From: Vogesella aquatica
Lineage (GTDB): Bacteria; Pseudomonadota; Gammaproteobacteria; Burkholderiales; Chromobacteriaceae
NCBI RefSeq assembly: GCF_028548455.1
Contig: NZ_JAQQLF010000012.1
Span: 62,001-126,000, forward strand
Reading direction: 5' to 3'
Length of the DNA: 64,000 nt
Of the stretch, positions 26,149 through 34,519 are shown piece by piece. The position numbers and the translations under genes were made by a program. The notes under the pieces were generated by a model that was not told the DNA's origin, made no database searches, and was given only the letters and a program-made list of their open reading frames with translations. How positions within the stretch are numbered: position 1 is the first letter of the stretch; each line of letters starts with the position of its first letter.

Positions 26149-27441
26149 TCAGCTTGTGGCCAACCATAGCCCCAGCAGCATGCCCAGCATGGACATGCCC
26201 AGTGCCGGCGCGCAGGCACGGGCCAGTGCCCGGCCGCCGATGCTGGCGATCAGCCCGAACTTGAGCACGGTATTGCTGAGCACCGCCAGCGCCATGGTCA
26301 CCAATAGCGGCGTGGTGGCCAGCTGTTGCTGGCCGAACAGCTCCAGCGCGGTGAGGCTGATGGCGTCTACATCGTTCAGGCCGGAAACCAGTGCCACCAC
26401 GTACAGGCCGCTTTCGCCAAACAGGTCACGCAGCCAGGCCGAGCACAGCATCACCACGGCAAACATGGCGGCAAAGCCCAGTGCGATGCTGAGTTTGGCC
26501 GGGTTTTTCAGGGTGAGCTCGGGGGCGTTTTCCTGCGGTGTTTGCCGCTTGCCCAGGATAAACAGCGTGGCCAGCCCGGCCAGCAGCGCGGGTAGCATCA
26601 TGCTGGCTACGCTACGCACACTGGCCGGCGCGATGGCCAGTGCCAGCAAGCCCAGGCGAACAAACAGCACCATATTGGCCAGCAGGATCACCCGTGTTGC
26701 CAGCCGCAGCGAGCCGGGGTTGGCCGCAGCTTCGCGCGCGTATACCAGGCTGGTGGCGGTGGTGGATACCAGGCCGCCCATAATGCCCAGCACCGGCGCG
26801 CCCACGCGTTCACCAAGGATTTTCACCGCCAGGTAGCCGGCCAGGCCCACACCCACAATCAGCACCACCAGCAGCCAGATGCGGTGCGGGTTAAATGCCA
26901 GGTAAGGGCCAAAGCCCTCGTTGGGCAGGATGGGCAGGATGATGAAGGTCAGCGCGGCAAACTGCAGCAGCGACAGTAGGTCTTGCCGCTCCAGCTGGTT
27001 GGAAAAATTGGATAGCTCCGGCTTCAGGTACAACAGGCCGGTGGTAATGATGCCCAGCGCAATGGCCAGCTCGGTATTGCCCAGCCCCACCATCAGCCCC
27101 AGCGTGTACGCCACCAGCAGTGCAATCACCGAGGTGGTACGCGGCTCGGGTGCGGTGCTTTCGTTGCCGCCGTTGCCCAGCGGCAAAAAGCCCAGCATGG
27201 CCACCGCCAGTAGCCCGGCCGGCATTAGCCACGGCAGCATGGTTTGCGCTGCCAGCATGGCCAGCATGGTGCCCAGCAGGCTCACCAGCGGGAAGGTACG
27301 GATGCCGGCCAGTACGCGGCGTTTGCGTTCGCGTTCCACGCCGATCAGCAGGCCGATGCCCAGGCTGGACAGCAGCATGGGTAGCGCGGCGTAAGGGGTG
27401 TTGGCCAGGTGCAGCCAGTGGTGTACGTCCAGGCTTGTCAT
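26149..27441 (-). CDS. MgtC/SapB-DUF4010 family membrane protein
   Basis: This 430-aa protein has about a dozen hydrophobic spans. The N-terminal part carries the MgtC-like GIGLLIGVERERKRR motif (near residues 27-41) and an R-T-F-P-L-x-S-L-L-G-T segment. The C-terminal half belongs to the DUF4010 type, with SGLNDVDAISLTALELF. Function is not established for the combined family; MgtC proteins act in magnesium limitation and virulence in other bacteria, but I do not extend that here. It is transcribed on its own, between two minus-strand terminators. Confidence 0.75.
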   Translation of the reverse strand: MTSLDVHHWLHLANTPYAALPMLLSSLGIGLLIGVERERKRRVLAGIRTFPLVSLLGTMLAMLAAQTMLPWLMPAGLLAVAMLGFLPLGNGGNESTAPEPRTTSVIALLVAYTLGLMVGLGNTELAIALGIITTGLLYLKPELSNFSNQLERQDLLSLLQFAALTFIILPILPNEGFGPYLAFNPHRIWLLVVLIVGVGLAGYLAVKILGERVGAPVLGIMGGLVSTTATSLVYAREAAANPGSLRLATRVILLANMVLFVRLGLLALAIAPASVRSVASMMLPALLAGLATLFILGKRQTPQENAPELTLKNPAKLSIALGFAAMFAVVMLCSAWLRDLFGESGLYVVALVSGLNDVDAISLTALELFGQQQLATTPLLVTMALAVLSNTVLKFGLIASIGGRALARACAPALGMSMLGMLLGLWLATS

Positions 27442-27467
27442 GGTTTTATCCTGTAGACGGTAGGCAA

Positions 27468-27499
27468 GAAAAAGGCCTGCAGCACGGGGCGGCAGGCCT
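27468..27499 (-). terminator. Rho-independent terminator downstream of dxs
   Basis: On the minus strand GGCCTGC and GCAGGCC arms (27474-27498) precede TTTTTCTTGCC. It lies between the dxs stop and the MgtC-like gene. Confidence 0.8.
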
Positions 27500-27515
27500 G
27501 TCGGCGGGTGCCGGG

Positions 27516-29369
27516 CTAGTGTGCGGCCAACCTGGTGGCAATGCTGTGCTGGATGCCGGCGGCATCCAGGCCACAGTCGACCAGCAATACGGCCGGGTCC
27601 CCATGTTCAACATAGTCATCCGGCAGGCCCAAGTGCAACATCGGCACGCTGATACCGGCGGCGGCCAGCACCTCGGCACAGCCGCTGCCGGCACCGCCCA
27701 TGATGGCGTTTTCTTCCACGGTGACCAGCAGGCTGTGGCTGGCTGCGAGTTCGCGGATCAGCGCTTCATCCAGTGGCTTCACAAAACGCATGTCGGCCAC
27801 GCTAGCGTCCAGCGCTGCGGCAGCGGCCAACGCAGGCTGTACCATGCTGCCAAAAGCCAGGATCGCCACCTTGCCCGCACCCTGACGGCGCAGCACACCC
27901 TTGCCTAGCGGCAGCGCGGTCATGGTTTGTTCGATGCTGGCGCCAGGGCCGGTGCCGCGCGGGTAACGCACGGCGGTCGGGCTGTCCAGGCTGAACGCGG
28001 TGTACAGCAGCTGGCGGCACTCGTTTTCGTCCGACGGCGCCATCACTGTCATATTGGGGATGCAGCGCAGATAGGACAGGTCGAACGAGCCGGCGTGCGT
28101 CGGGCCGTCGGCGCCCACCAGGCCGGCGCGGTCGATGGCGAACACCACCGGCAGGTTTTGCAGCGCCACGTCGTGGATCAGCTGGTCGTAGCCGCGTTGC
28201 AGGAAGGTGGAGTAGATCGCTACCACCGGCTTCAGGCCGTCACAGGCCATGCCGGCGGCAAAGGTCACCGCGTGCTGCTCGGCAATAGCCACGTCGAAGT
28301 AGCGGTCCGGGTGCTCTTTTTCAAAGCGCACCAGGCCGGAGCCCTCGCGCATGGCCGGGGTAATGCCCACCAGGCGTTTGTCCAGCTTGGCCATGTCGCA
28401 GATCCAGTCACCGAAAATCTGCGTGTACTGCGGCTTGCCGCCGCCTTTGCTGCCGGCCAGGCCACAGGCCGGGTCGAATTTGGTCACGCCGTGGTATTTC
28501 ACCGGGTCGTTTTCGGCCAGCTTGTAGCCCTGGCCTTTCTTGGTAACGATGTGCAGGAACTGCGGCCCTTTCAGGCTCTTGATGTTCTTCAGCGTGTCGA
28601 CCAGCACGTCCAGGTCGTGGCCGTCGATCGGGCCGATATAGTTGAAGCCGAACTCCTCGAACAGCGTGCCGGGGGTAAAGAAGCCCTTCACGTGTTCTTC
28701 CATCTTGCTGGCGATATCGCGCAGCGGCGGGGCGATACCCAGCACCTTGTTGCTGCCTTCTTTTACCGCGGCGTAGAAACGCCCGCTCATCAGCTTGGCC
28801 AGGTAGTTGTTCAGCGCGCCTACATTGGGCGAGATCGACATATCGTTGTCGTTGAGGATCACCAAGAGGTCGGTGTCCATCGCACCGGCGTTGTTCAGCG
28901 CCTCGAACGCCTGGCCGGCGGTCATCGAGCCGTCGCCGATGATGGCAATGCTCTTGCGCGGGATGTTTTGCAGCTTGGCAGCTACCGCCATGCCCAGCGC
29001 CGCACCGATAGAGGTGGACGAGTGGCCCACGCCGAAGGTGTCGTACTCGGATTCGTCGCGCTTGGGGAAGCCCGCCAGGCCGCCTTTCTGGCGCATGGTG
29101 TGCATCTGTTCGCGGCGGCCGGTCAGGATCTTGTGCGGGTAGGTCTGGTGGCCTACGTCCCACACCAGGCGGTCGTCCGGCGTATTGAACACGTAATGCA
29201 GGGCGATGGTCAGCTCGATGCTGCCCAGGTTGGAGGCAAAGTGGCCACCGGTTTGGCTAACCGAGCTCACCAGGAATTCGCGCAGCTCGCGGGCCAGCTG
29301 CGGCAGCTTGCTGCGGTCCAGGGTTCTGAGGTCGGCCGGACTCTGTATGGTGTCGAGCAGTGTAGTCAT
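27516..29369 (-). CDS. dxs: 1-deoxy-D-xylulose-5-phosphate synthase
   Basis: This 617-aa thiamine diphosphate enzyme has the cofactor motif [18 protein letters not shown] (about residues 150-170), an N-terminal His in the [13 protein letters not shown] segment, and the transketolase-like pyrimidine domain with [15 protein letters not shown]. It condenses pyruvate with glyceraldehyde 3-phosphate to start the MEP isoprenoid pathway. It follows ispA by 19 bp on the minus strand, in the common proteobacterial order xseB-ispA-dxs. The products feed, among other things, the squalene genes hpnCDE at 40754-43721. Confidence 0.97.
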   Translation of the reverse strand: MTTLLDTIQSPADLRTLDRSKLPQLARELREFLVSSVSQTGGHFASNLGSIELTIALHYVFNTPDDRLVWDVGHQTYPHKILTGRREQMHTMRQKGGLAGFPKRDESEYDTFGVGHSSTSIGAALGMAVAAKLQNIPRKSIAIIGDGSMTAGQAFEALNNAGAMDTDLLVILNDNDMSISPNVGALNNYLAKLMSGRFYAAVKEGSNKVLGIAPPLRDIASKMEEHVKGFFTPGTLFEEFGFNYIGPIDGHDLDVLVDTLKNIKSLKGPQFLHIVTKKGQGYKLAENDPVKYHGVTKFDPACGLAGSKGGGKPQYTQIFGDWICDMAKLDKRLVGITPAMREGSGLVRFEKEHPDRYFDVAIAEQHAVTFAAGMACDGLKPVVAIYSTFLQRGYDQLIHDVALQNLPVVFAIDRAGLVGADGPTHAGSFDLSYLRCIPNMTVMAPSDENECRQLLYTAFSLDSPTAVRYPRGTGPGASIEQTMTALPLGKGVLRRQGAGKVAILAFGSMVQPALAAAAALDASVADMRFVKPLDEALIRELAASHSLLVTVEENAIMGGAGSGCAEVLAAAGISVPMLHLGLPDDYVEHGDPAVLLVDCGLDAAGIQHSIATRLAAH

Positions 29370-29388
29370 GATATTGCTTTTGTTATGG

Positions 29389-30285
29389 TCAGAACGAGCG
29401 GGCCACGATGTAGTCGGCCAGCTGTTTCAGGCGGTCGGCACGGTCGCCAAACGGCGCCAGCGCCGCCAGCGCGTCGTCGTACAGGTCGCGGGCAAACTGT
29501 TTTGCCTCGCCCAGGCCCATCAGGCTGACGTAGGTAGGCTTGTCGTTGGCCGCATCCTTGCCGGCGGTTTTGCCCAGTGTAGCGGTGTCGGCTTCGCAGT
29601 CCAGTACGTCGTCTACCACCTGGAACGCCAGGCCCATGCGCTTGGCAAAGTGGTCCAGCGCACTGTTTTCTGCGTCGCTCAAAACTTGGCCGCAGTATGC
29701 GCCCAATAGTACGGCGGCGCGAATCAGCGCACCGGTTTTCAGCATGTGCATGAATTCCAGCTCGGGCTGGTTCAGCGCCGTGCCCACACTGGACAGGTCG
29801 ATGGCCTGGCCGCCGGCCATGCCGGCGTGGCCGCTGGCGTGGGCCAGCAGTTTGACCATGGCTAGCTGGCGTGCTGCGTCCACACCCGCTAGCGGGCTGG
29901 CCAGCACGTCGAAGGCCAGCGTTTGCAGGGCGTCGCCCACCAGCAAGGCAGTGGCTTCGTCGTATTGCACGTGGCAGGTGGGTTTGCCACGGCGCAGCAC
30001 ATCGTCGTCCATGCACGGCATGTCGTCGTGCACCAGCGAGTAGGCGTGGATCATCTCCACGGCGCAGGCCACGCGTGCCACGTTGGCCGCATCGGCGCCG
30101 GCGAGCTCGCCAGCGGCAAAAGCCAGCAACGGGCGCACGCGCTTGCCGCCTTGCAGCGTGCTGTAGCGCATGGCTTCGTGCAGCATCTGCGGGGCACGGG
30201 CCGGGTTGGGCAGCAAAGCCTCCAGCGTGCATTCCACGGTTTGCTGGGTATGGGTCATCCAGCCGGTAAAGGTGTTATTGGCCAT
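29389..30285 (-). CDS. ispA: Farnesyl diphosphate synthase (polyprenyl synthetase)
   Basis: This 298-aa trans-prenyltransferase has the first Asp-rich motif [11 protein letters not shown] (DDxxxxD, near residue 90) and a second, [11 protein letters not shown] (near 235). It also has the GGKRVRPLL segment. It makes farnesyl diphosphate from IPP and DMAPP; the short-chain DDxxxxD form suits FPP. The start overlaps xseB by 11 nt, and dxs follows 19 bp later, so all three are co-transcribed. Confidence 0.95.
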   Translation of the reverse strand: MANNTFTGWMTHTQQTVECTLEALLPNPARAPQMLHEAMRYSTLQGGKRVRPLLAFAAGELAGADAANVARVACAVEMIHAYSLVHDDMPCMDDDVLRRGKPTCHVQYDEATALLVGDALQTLAFDVLASPLAGVDAARQLAMVKLLAHASGHAGMAGGQAIDLSSVGTALNQPELEFMHMLKTGALIRAAVLLGAYCGQVLSDAENSALDHFAKRMGLAFQVVDDVLDCEADTATLGKTAGKDAANDKPTYVSLMGLGEAKQFARDLYDDALAALAPFGDRADRLKQLADYIVARSF

Positions 30286-30508
30286 CGGTCAGGTCCAGCG
30301 GCTTGAGTTCGTCGTTTTCCAGCACGCGCAGCTGTTGTTCGGCATCTGCCAGCTTGCCCTGGCAGAACTTGATCAGTTCTATACCCTGCTTGTACGACGT
30401 CAGGGCGGTATCCAGCGGCAAGTCGCCGCCTTCCATCGCCTGGATGATGTCCTCCAGCTGCGCCAGCGCGCTTTCGAAACTGGCTTGGGCTTTGGCGGTT
30501 TTGGCCAT
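30275..30508 (-). CDS. xseB: Exodeoxyribonuclease VII small subunit
   Basis: This 77-aa protein has the XseB pattern: SFESALAQLEDIIQAMEGGD, then LDTALTSYKQGIELIKFCQG and a coiled C-terminal end. It binds the large subunit XseA (not in the window) to form the single-strand DNA nuclease. The ATG at 30508 (MAKTAKAQA) is preferred; the frame continues upstream to 30622 into the terminator region. It is first in the xseB-ispA-dxs operon. Confidence 0.93.
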   Translation of the reverse strand: MAKTAKAQASFESALAQLEDIIQAMEGGDLPLDTALTSYKQGIELIKFCQGKLADAEQQLRVLENDELKPLDLTDGQ

Positions 30509-30624
30509 GGCGCGTGTCCTTCTGCATCTATAACGGTTGGCCGCCATTGTAGGGGTTTTCCGCTGCGCAACAAAGCGGCAACAAAGCCGGCGGCATGGTA
30601 GCGGTACCGGTGCCGCAGACAAGA

Positions 30625-30656
30625 CAAACCCCCTTTGGCGGGCAGAAGGGGGTTTG
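30625..30656 (-). terminator. Terminator hairpin downstream of the TerC-family gene
   Basis: CAAACCCCCTT and AAGGGGGTTTG are perfect 11-bp arms with a 10-nt loop (30625-30656). T-rich sequence after the minus-strand stem is limited (TCTTGTCTG), so efficiency is uncertain. Confidence 0.55.
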
Positions 30657-30697
30657 CAAGACAGCCTGCTGCCAGGCAGCAGGCCGGGTGGGCACGC

Positions 30698-31669
30698 TTA
30701 GGCGGCTTTTTTCGGGAACATCAGCGAGGCCACAACCGAGCCGATAATCACCACGAACACCACGCCCAGCGAGATGGCCACCGGGATGTGTACAAACTTC
30801 AGGATCAGCAGCTTCACCCCGATGAACGACAGCACGATCGCCAGGCCATAGCGCAACAGGTGGAAGCGCTCTGCCACGTCGGCCAGCAGGAAGAACATGG
30901 CGCGCAAGCCCAGGATGGCGAAGATGTTGGACGTCAGCACAATGAACGGGTCCATGGTGACGGCAAAGATCGCCGGGATGCTATCCACGGCAAATACCAC
31001 GTCCGACAGCTCGACAAAAACCAGCACCAGGAACATCGGCGTGGCGTAACGCATGCCGTTTTTCATCACGAAAAACGCTTCACCGTGGTAGTCGTCGGTC
31101 ACACGCATGTGCTTGCGCAGGAACTTCAGCAAGCCGTTATTGGCCAGGTCTTCTTTTTCCTCTTTTTCCGGCAGCATCATCTTTAGGCCGGTAAACAGCA
31201 GGAAAGCACCGAACACGTACAGGATCCAGCTGAACTCTTTCACCAGTGCCGCGCCCAGGAACACCATCACGGTACGCAGGATGATGGCACCGAATACACC
31301 GTACAGCAGCACACGGCGCTGGTACTCGGCTGGCACCTTGAAGAAGGCGAAGATCATCAGGAACACAAAGATGTTATCCACGGCCAGCGATTTCTCAATC
31401 ACATAGCCGGTAAAGAACTCCAGTGCCTTCTGCTTGGCAACCACCTCGCCATAGGCAGGGTCGTTGGCCAGTGTCCACCACAGCCAGCCGCCAAAGGCAC
31501 ACGCTACGGCGACCCACACCGCCGACCAGCCGGCGGCTTCCTTGATTGACACCTTGTGCGAGCCGCTTTGCTTGAGCGCCACCATGTCGATGACGATCAT
31601 GATCAGTACGGCAACGAAGAACACCGTATAGAAGAAAGGCGATCCGATAGAGGGGAGGGCCTGTTCCAT
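30698..31669 (-). CDS. TerC-family integral membrane protein (Alx-like)
   Basis: This 323-aa protein has about nine membrane segments and the TerC family signatures: YVIEKSLAVDNIFVFLMIF near residue 90 and VELSDVVFAVDSIPAIFAVT near 220, with membrane-embedded acidic residues. Alx and related TerC proteins are linked to manganese export and tellurite or pH response in other bacteria. I see no clear manganese riboswitch in the 145-bp upstream gap, only AAGGAG about 11 nt before the ATG. Confidence 0.88.
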   Translation of the reverse strand: MEQALPSIGSPFFYTVFFVAVLIMIVIDMVALKQSGSHKVSIKEAAGWSAVWVAVACAFGGWLWWTLANDPAYGEVVAKQKALEFFTGYVIEKSLAVDNIFVFLMIFAFFKVPAEYQRRVLLYGVFGAIILRTVMVFLGAALVKEFSWILYVFGAFLLFTGLKMMLPEKEEKEDLANNGLLKFLRKHMRVTDDYHGEAFFVMKNGMRYATPMFLVLVFVELSDVVFAVDSIPAIFAVTMDPFIVLTSNIFAILGLRAMFFLLADVAERFHLLRYGLAIVLSFIGVKLLILKFVHIPVAISLGVVFVVIIGSVVASLMFPKKAA

Positions 31670-31814
31670 TATGTTGAATACTCCTTGAGTGAAGGCTGTG
31701 GTGAGGTTTTGTTATTATCTGCCGGTTTTGTTAGGAAACGTACCGCCCGGCGCGATGTACATATTGTTACATATGCGCCGATTTGACCGGCGCGCCTTTT
31801 AACTGGTTCAACCG

Positions 31815-32648
31815 ATGACACAAAAAAACATCCTGATTACCGGCTGCTCCAGCGGCATAGGCCTGGACGTGGCGCGTGGCCTGCAGGCGCAGGGCTGGCG
31901 TGTGTTTGCCACCGCCCGCCGCGCCGAAGACGTGGCCAGCTTGCAGGCGCAGGGTTTTATCGATGCGCTGCAACTCAATGTAGACGATAGCCACAGCATA
32001 CGCACTGCGCTGCATGAAGTGCTGCAGCGCAGTGGTGGTACGCTGCACGCCCTGTTCAACAATGCCGGCTACGGCCAGCCCGGTGCGGTGGAAGACATCA
32101 GCCGCCAGGCCATGCGCCAGCAGTTTGAAACCAATCTGTTTGGTGCCTGGGAGCTGATGAACGCCGTGTTGCCGGTGATGCGCCGCCAGGGCCATGGCCG
32201 CATCCTGTTCAATAGCTCGGTGCTGGGCTTTGCCGCCATGAAGTACCGCGGCGCCTACAACGCCAGCAAATACGCCATGGAAGGGCTGTGCGACACGCTG
32301 CGGCTGGAGCTGGCCGGCAGCGGCATTTTTGTCAGCCTGATCGAGCCGGGGCCTATCGAAAGCCGCTTTCGCCCCAATGCGCTGCAGAAATTCCTGCAAA
32401 ACGTGGACATCCAGGGCAGCGTGCACCGCGACAGCTACGAGAAGCAGTTGCAACGCCTGAAGAAAGAAGGCCACGCCGCCCCGTTTACGCTGCCTGGTAC
32501 GGCGGTGCTGGCCAAGGTGGAGCAGGCTTTGGCTGCAGCACATCCGGCCGCGCGCTACCGTGTCACCACGCCCACCCATGTGTTCTGGTACCTCAAGCGC
32601 CTGCTGCCTACGCGCTGGCTGGACTGGGTGCTGAACAAGGCGGCCTGA
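31815..32648 (+). CDS. SDR-family oxidoreductase
   Basis: This 277-aa short-chain dehydrogenase has the cofactor motif ITGCSSGIGLDVARGL (residues 7-22), NNAGYG (about 79), a catalytic Ser in LFNSSVLGF, and YNASK (Tyr and Lys near 154-158). All catalytic residues are present. Sequence style is close to retinol-dehydrogenase/YbbO-like proteins, substrate unknown. It is divergent from the TerC-family gene, and its transcript would end at a terminator interrupted by a MITE-like insertion. Confidence 0.88.
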   Translation: MTQKNILITGCSSGIGLDVARGLQAQGWRVFATARRAEDVASLQAQGFIDALQLNVDDSHSIRTALHEVLQRSGGTLHALFNNAGYGQPGAVEDISRQAMRQQFETNLFGAWELMNAVLPVMRRQGHGRILFNSSVLGFAAMKYRGAYNASKYAMEGLCDTLRLELAGSGIFVSLIEPGPIESRFRPNALQKFLQNVDIQGSVHRDSYEKQLQRLKKEGHAAPFTLPGTAVLAKVEQALAAAHPAARYRVTTPTHVFWYLKRLLPTRWLDWVLNKAA

Positions 32649-32686
32649 CAGGCCGTGTTGACCCATGAAAAAACCCGCACGCTGGC

Positions 32687-33055
32687 TAATGCCAGTCAGT
32701 TAGGCGAATGTGCTTGGCCATCAGGTAGGAGGGCGTGAGTGTAGCGCTCCATCCCGTTGGCGCGAGCCGGTCAAAATGGTGCGCCCCAGGTTTTAAGACG
32801 CCGATTTGTTTGAGCCCCGAGCCGTTAGCGAGGGGCGAGTTCGGCGGCGCCTGGGGCGTGCCATTTTGATCGGGGTTTCGAGCAGCCCCGGGTTGCGGGG
32901 GAATGAAAAGGGGGCGGCAATCCGCCCCCCTTTCCCGTTTGCCGGGCGGAACCGGCATCTAATCATCGTCCGCATCGCGGACACAATAGCACTCTTCAAA
33001 CACAACAAACCCCTAGCCAAAAAAAGCGCCAGTCAGCGTTAACTGACTGGCATTA
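32687..33055. mobile_element. 369-bp MITE-like element, IS4-like ends, 11-bp target duplication
   Basis: Terminal inverted repeats TAATGCCAGTCAGTTA (32687-32702) and TAACTGACTGGCATTA (33040-33055) match at 16 of 16 positions. The flanks carry the direct repeat CGCACGCTGGC at 32676-32686 and 33056-33066, an 11-bp target duplication of the size known for IS4-family elements. No transposase ORF remains, although the minus strand at the left end encodes YLMAKHIRLTDWH and then a stop, possibly the tail of a lost transposase. The interior holds a dispersed intergenic repeat also found at 38345 and 38720. Confidence 0.8.
32750..32982 (+). repeat. Dispersed intergenic element, copy 1 (inside the MITE-like element)
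   Basis: The segment begins CATCCCGTTGGCGCGAGCCG and includes GCCGATTTGTTTGAGCC, GAGCCGTTAGCGAGGGGCGA and GGGCGGAACCGGC. It is closely matched in inverted orientation at 38345-38492 and more loosely at 38720-38935. Internal symmetry (GGCGCCTGGGGCG against CGCCCCAGG; GGGGGCGGCAATCCGCCCCC) points to structured RNA or DNA. Short ORFs across it are not credible genes. Confidence 0.65.
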
Positions 33056-33090
33056 CGCACGCTGGCGGGTTTTTTCATGGCAGCCCGGGC

Positions 33091-34314
33091 TTAGCCGGTG
33101 CACACCTGGTTACGGCCGCGGCTCTTGGCCATATACAGGCGTTCGTCGGCCAGCTTCAGCAGGGCGCTGACATCCGGCAGGCCCGCGGCTACGCCTATGC
33201 TCAAGGTGAAGCGCAGCTCGCCCCGGCTGGTGGGGAATACCGCGTCGGCTACGCTGGCGCGGAAGGTTTCCATGGCGGCCAGCATGTCCTGTTCGCTGCG
33301 TGCCTGCGCCAGAATGACAAACTCCTCGCCGCCAAAGCGGGCGATGTGCTTGCCGGGGAACTGGGCGCGCAGCAGGTCGGCCACCCGTTTCAATGCCAGG
33401 TCGCCGATGTCGTGGCCAAAACGGTCGTTGATGTGTTTGAAGTGGTCGATATCTACCATGGCCACGCCAAATGGCTGGGTTTGCTTCAGCACATTTTCGA
33501 AGAAATAGCGGCGGTTTGGCAGGCCGGTCAGCGGGTCTTCGTGCGCGGCGCGCGATAGCGCGCGCAAGTTTTCCACAAACTCCACGTTGCGCGTGACACG
33601 GCAGAAAAACTCTTCGTGGTTAAACGGTTTATTCAGGTAATCATCGGCGCCGGCCTTGATGAAGCGGGCGGTCATGGCCGGGTCCTGGCTGGCAGAAATG
33701 CCGATGATGGCCAGCTCTTCGTGGCTGCGAAAGCGGCGGATCTCGCTGACCATCACCACGCCGCTTTTGCCCGGCATGTCGTGGTCGGACAGCACCAGGC
33801 GTATGGTCGGGTCGTCGCGCAGCATGCGCAGCGCGGTATCGGCTTCGGGGGCTTCCAGCACTTCGTACAGGTGGCGGCGCAGCAGCTGGCGCAGGTAGCC
33901 GCGGATGGTGGCCGAGTCATCCACCACCAGCACGCGTATGCCGGGGTTGTGGTGGATGCGGCGTATCATCTTGATGGTGTACTCAAACGCGGCCGGGGTG
34001 TCTTTGGGCACGTAGTCCACTACCGGTTGCAGCAACACTTTTTCGCGCGTTTCCATATCGCTGCGCGCCGTCAGCACAATGGTAGGGATCTTCCTGGCCA
34101 GCACGATAGGCAGGGTTTCGCCATCCGGCGCATCCGGCAGGCAGTAGTCCAGCACGCAGGCCATGAAATGATGCCGGCCTTGGGCAAGAATGCTTTCCAC
34201 CTCCCGCAAGGTGGTAGCGCACACCACGGGAAACCCGTCGTTTTCGATAATGCGCTGCATGGTGCGCAAGACAGAGGTGTTGTCCTCTACCAGTAAGATC
34301 TTGTTGCTGGGCAT
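33091..34314 (-). CDS. Response regulator with two receiver domains and a GGDEF domain
   Basis: This protein of about 406 aa has a first receiver domain (ILLVEDNTSVLRTM, phosphoacceptor-type Asp in CVLDYCLPDA), a second receiver domain (VLVVDDSATIRGYLRQLL, Asp in LVLSDHDMPGKSG) and a C-terminal diguanylate cyclase domain with DPLTGLPNRRYF and the active-site RFGGEEF. It should make cyclic di-GMP when phosphorylated. Lys residues follow at LNKPFN in the second receiver. The start could be 34314 (MPSNKILLV) or the upstream ATG at 34383; neither has a clear ribosome-binding site. No histidine kinase lies beside it. Confidence 0.88.
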   Translation of the reverse strand: MPSNKILLVEDNTSVLRTMQRIIENDGFPVVCATTLREVESILAQGRHHFMACVLDYCLPDAPDGETLPIVLARKIPTIVLTARSDMETREKVLLQPVVDYVPKDTPAAFEYTIKMIRRIHHNPGIRVLVVDDSATIRGYLRQLLRRHLYEVLEAPEADTALRMLRDDPTIRLVLSDHDMPGKSGVVMVSEIRRFRSHEELAIIGISASQDPAMTARFIKAGADDYLNKPFNHEEFFCRVTRNVEFVENLRALSRAAHEDPLTGLPNRRYFFENVLKQTQPFGVAMVDIDHFKHINDRFGHDIGDLALKRVADLLRAQFPGKHIARFGGEEFVILAQARSEQDMLAAMETFRASVADAVFPTSRGELRFTLSIGVAAGLPDVSALLKLADERLYMAKSRGRNQVCTG

Positions 34315-34519
34315 GGGGTTCGGTTGGGCCAGGTTGCAGCCGCCAGGTGGCGGGCCATGTAGAAAACGGTTTTGTTCAATCATATATACATGGCTTTTGT
34401 GAGCATTGTCGCGGCCAACGTGTGATCTGATAATGCTTCATGGCAGCAAGCGGGACGCAGTGCAGCAGATCGGTTTATAATTTCAGTCATTTTTGCCTCA
34501 CTACGACCGAATTCACACC

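Larger units (their letters stand above)
32663..33080. terminator. Convergent terminator split by an insertion in its loop
   Basis: CCATGAAAAAACCCGC (32663-32678) and GCGGGTTTTTTCATGG (33065-33080) are perfect 16-bp complementary arms. Without the insertion and its duplicated target, they would enclose a 6-nt loop (ACGCTG) and form a bidirectional terminator between the SDR gene and the minus-strand GGDEF gene. They are now nearly 390 bp apart. Confidence 0.75.

Noticed and set aside
31670-31814. Manganese (yybP-ykoY) riboswitch considered upstream of the TerC-family gene
   Set aside because: The gap is too short for the usual structure and the conserved loop sequences were not found.
32686-33042. 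Short ORFs inside the MITE-like element
   Set aside because: They translate the dispersed repeat (PPNSPLANGS-type peptides) and recur with the repeat at 38192-38520. Repeat conservation explains them without coding.
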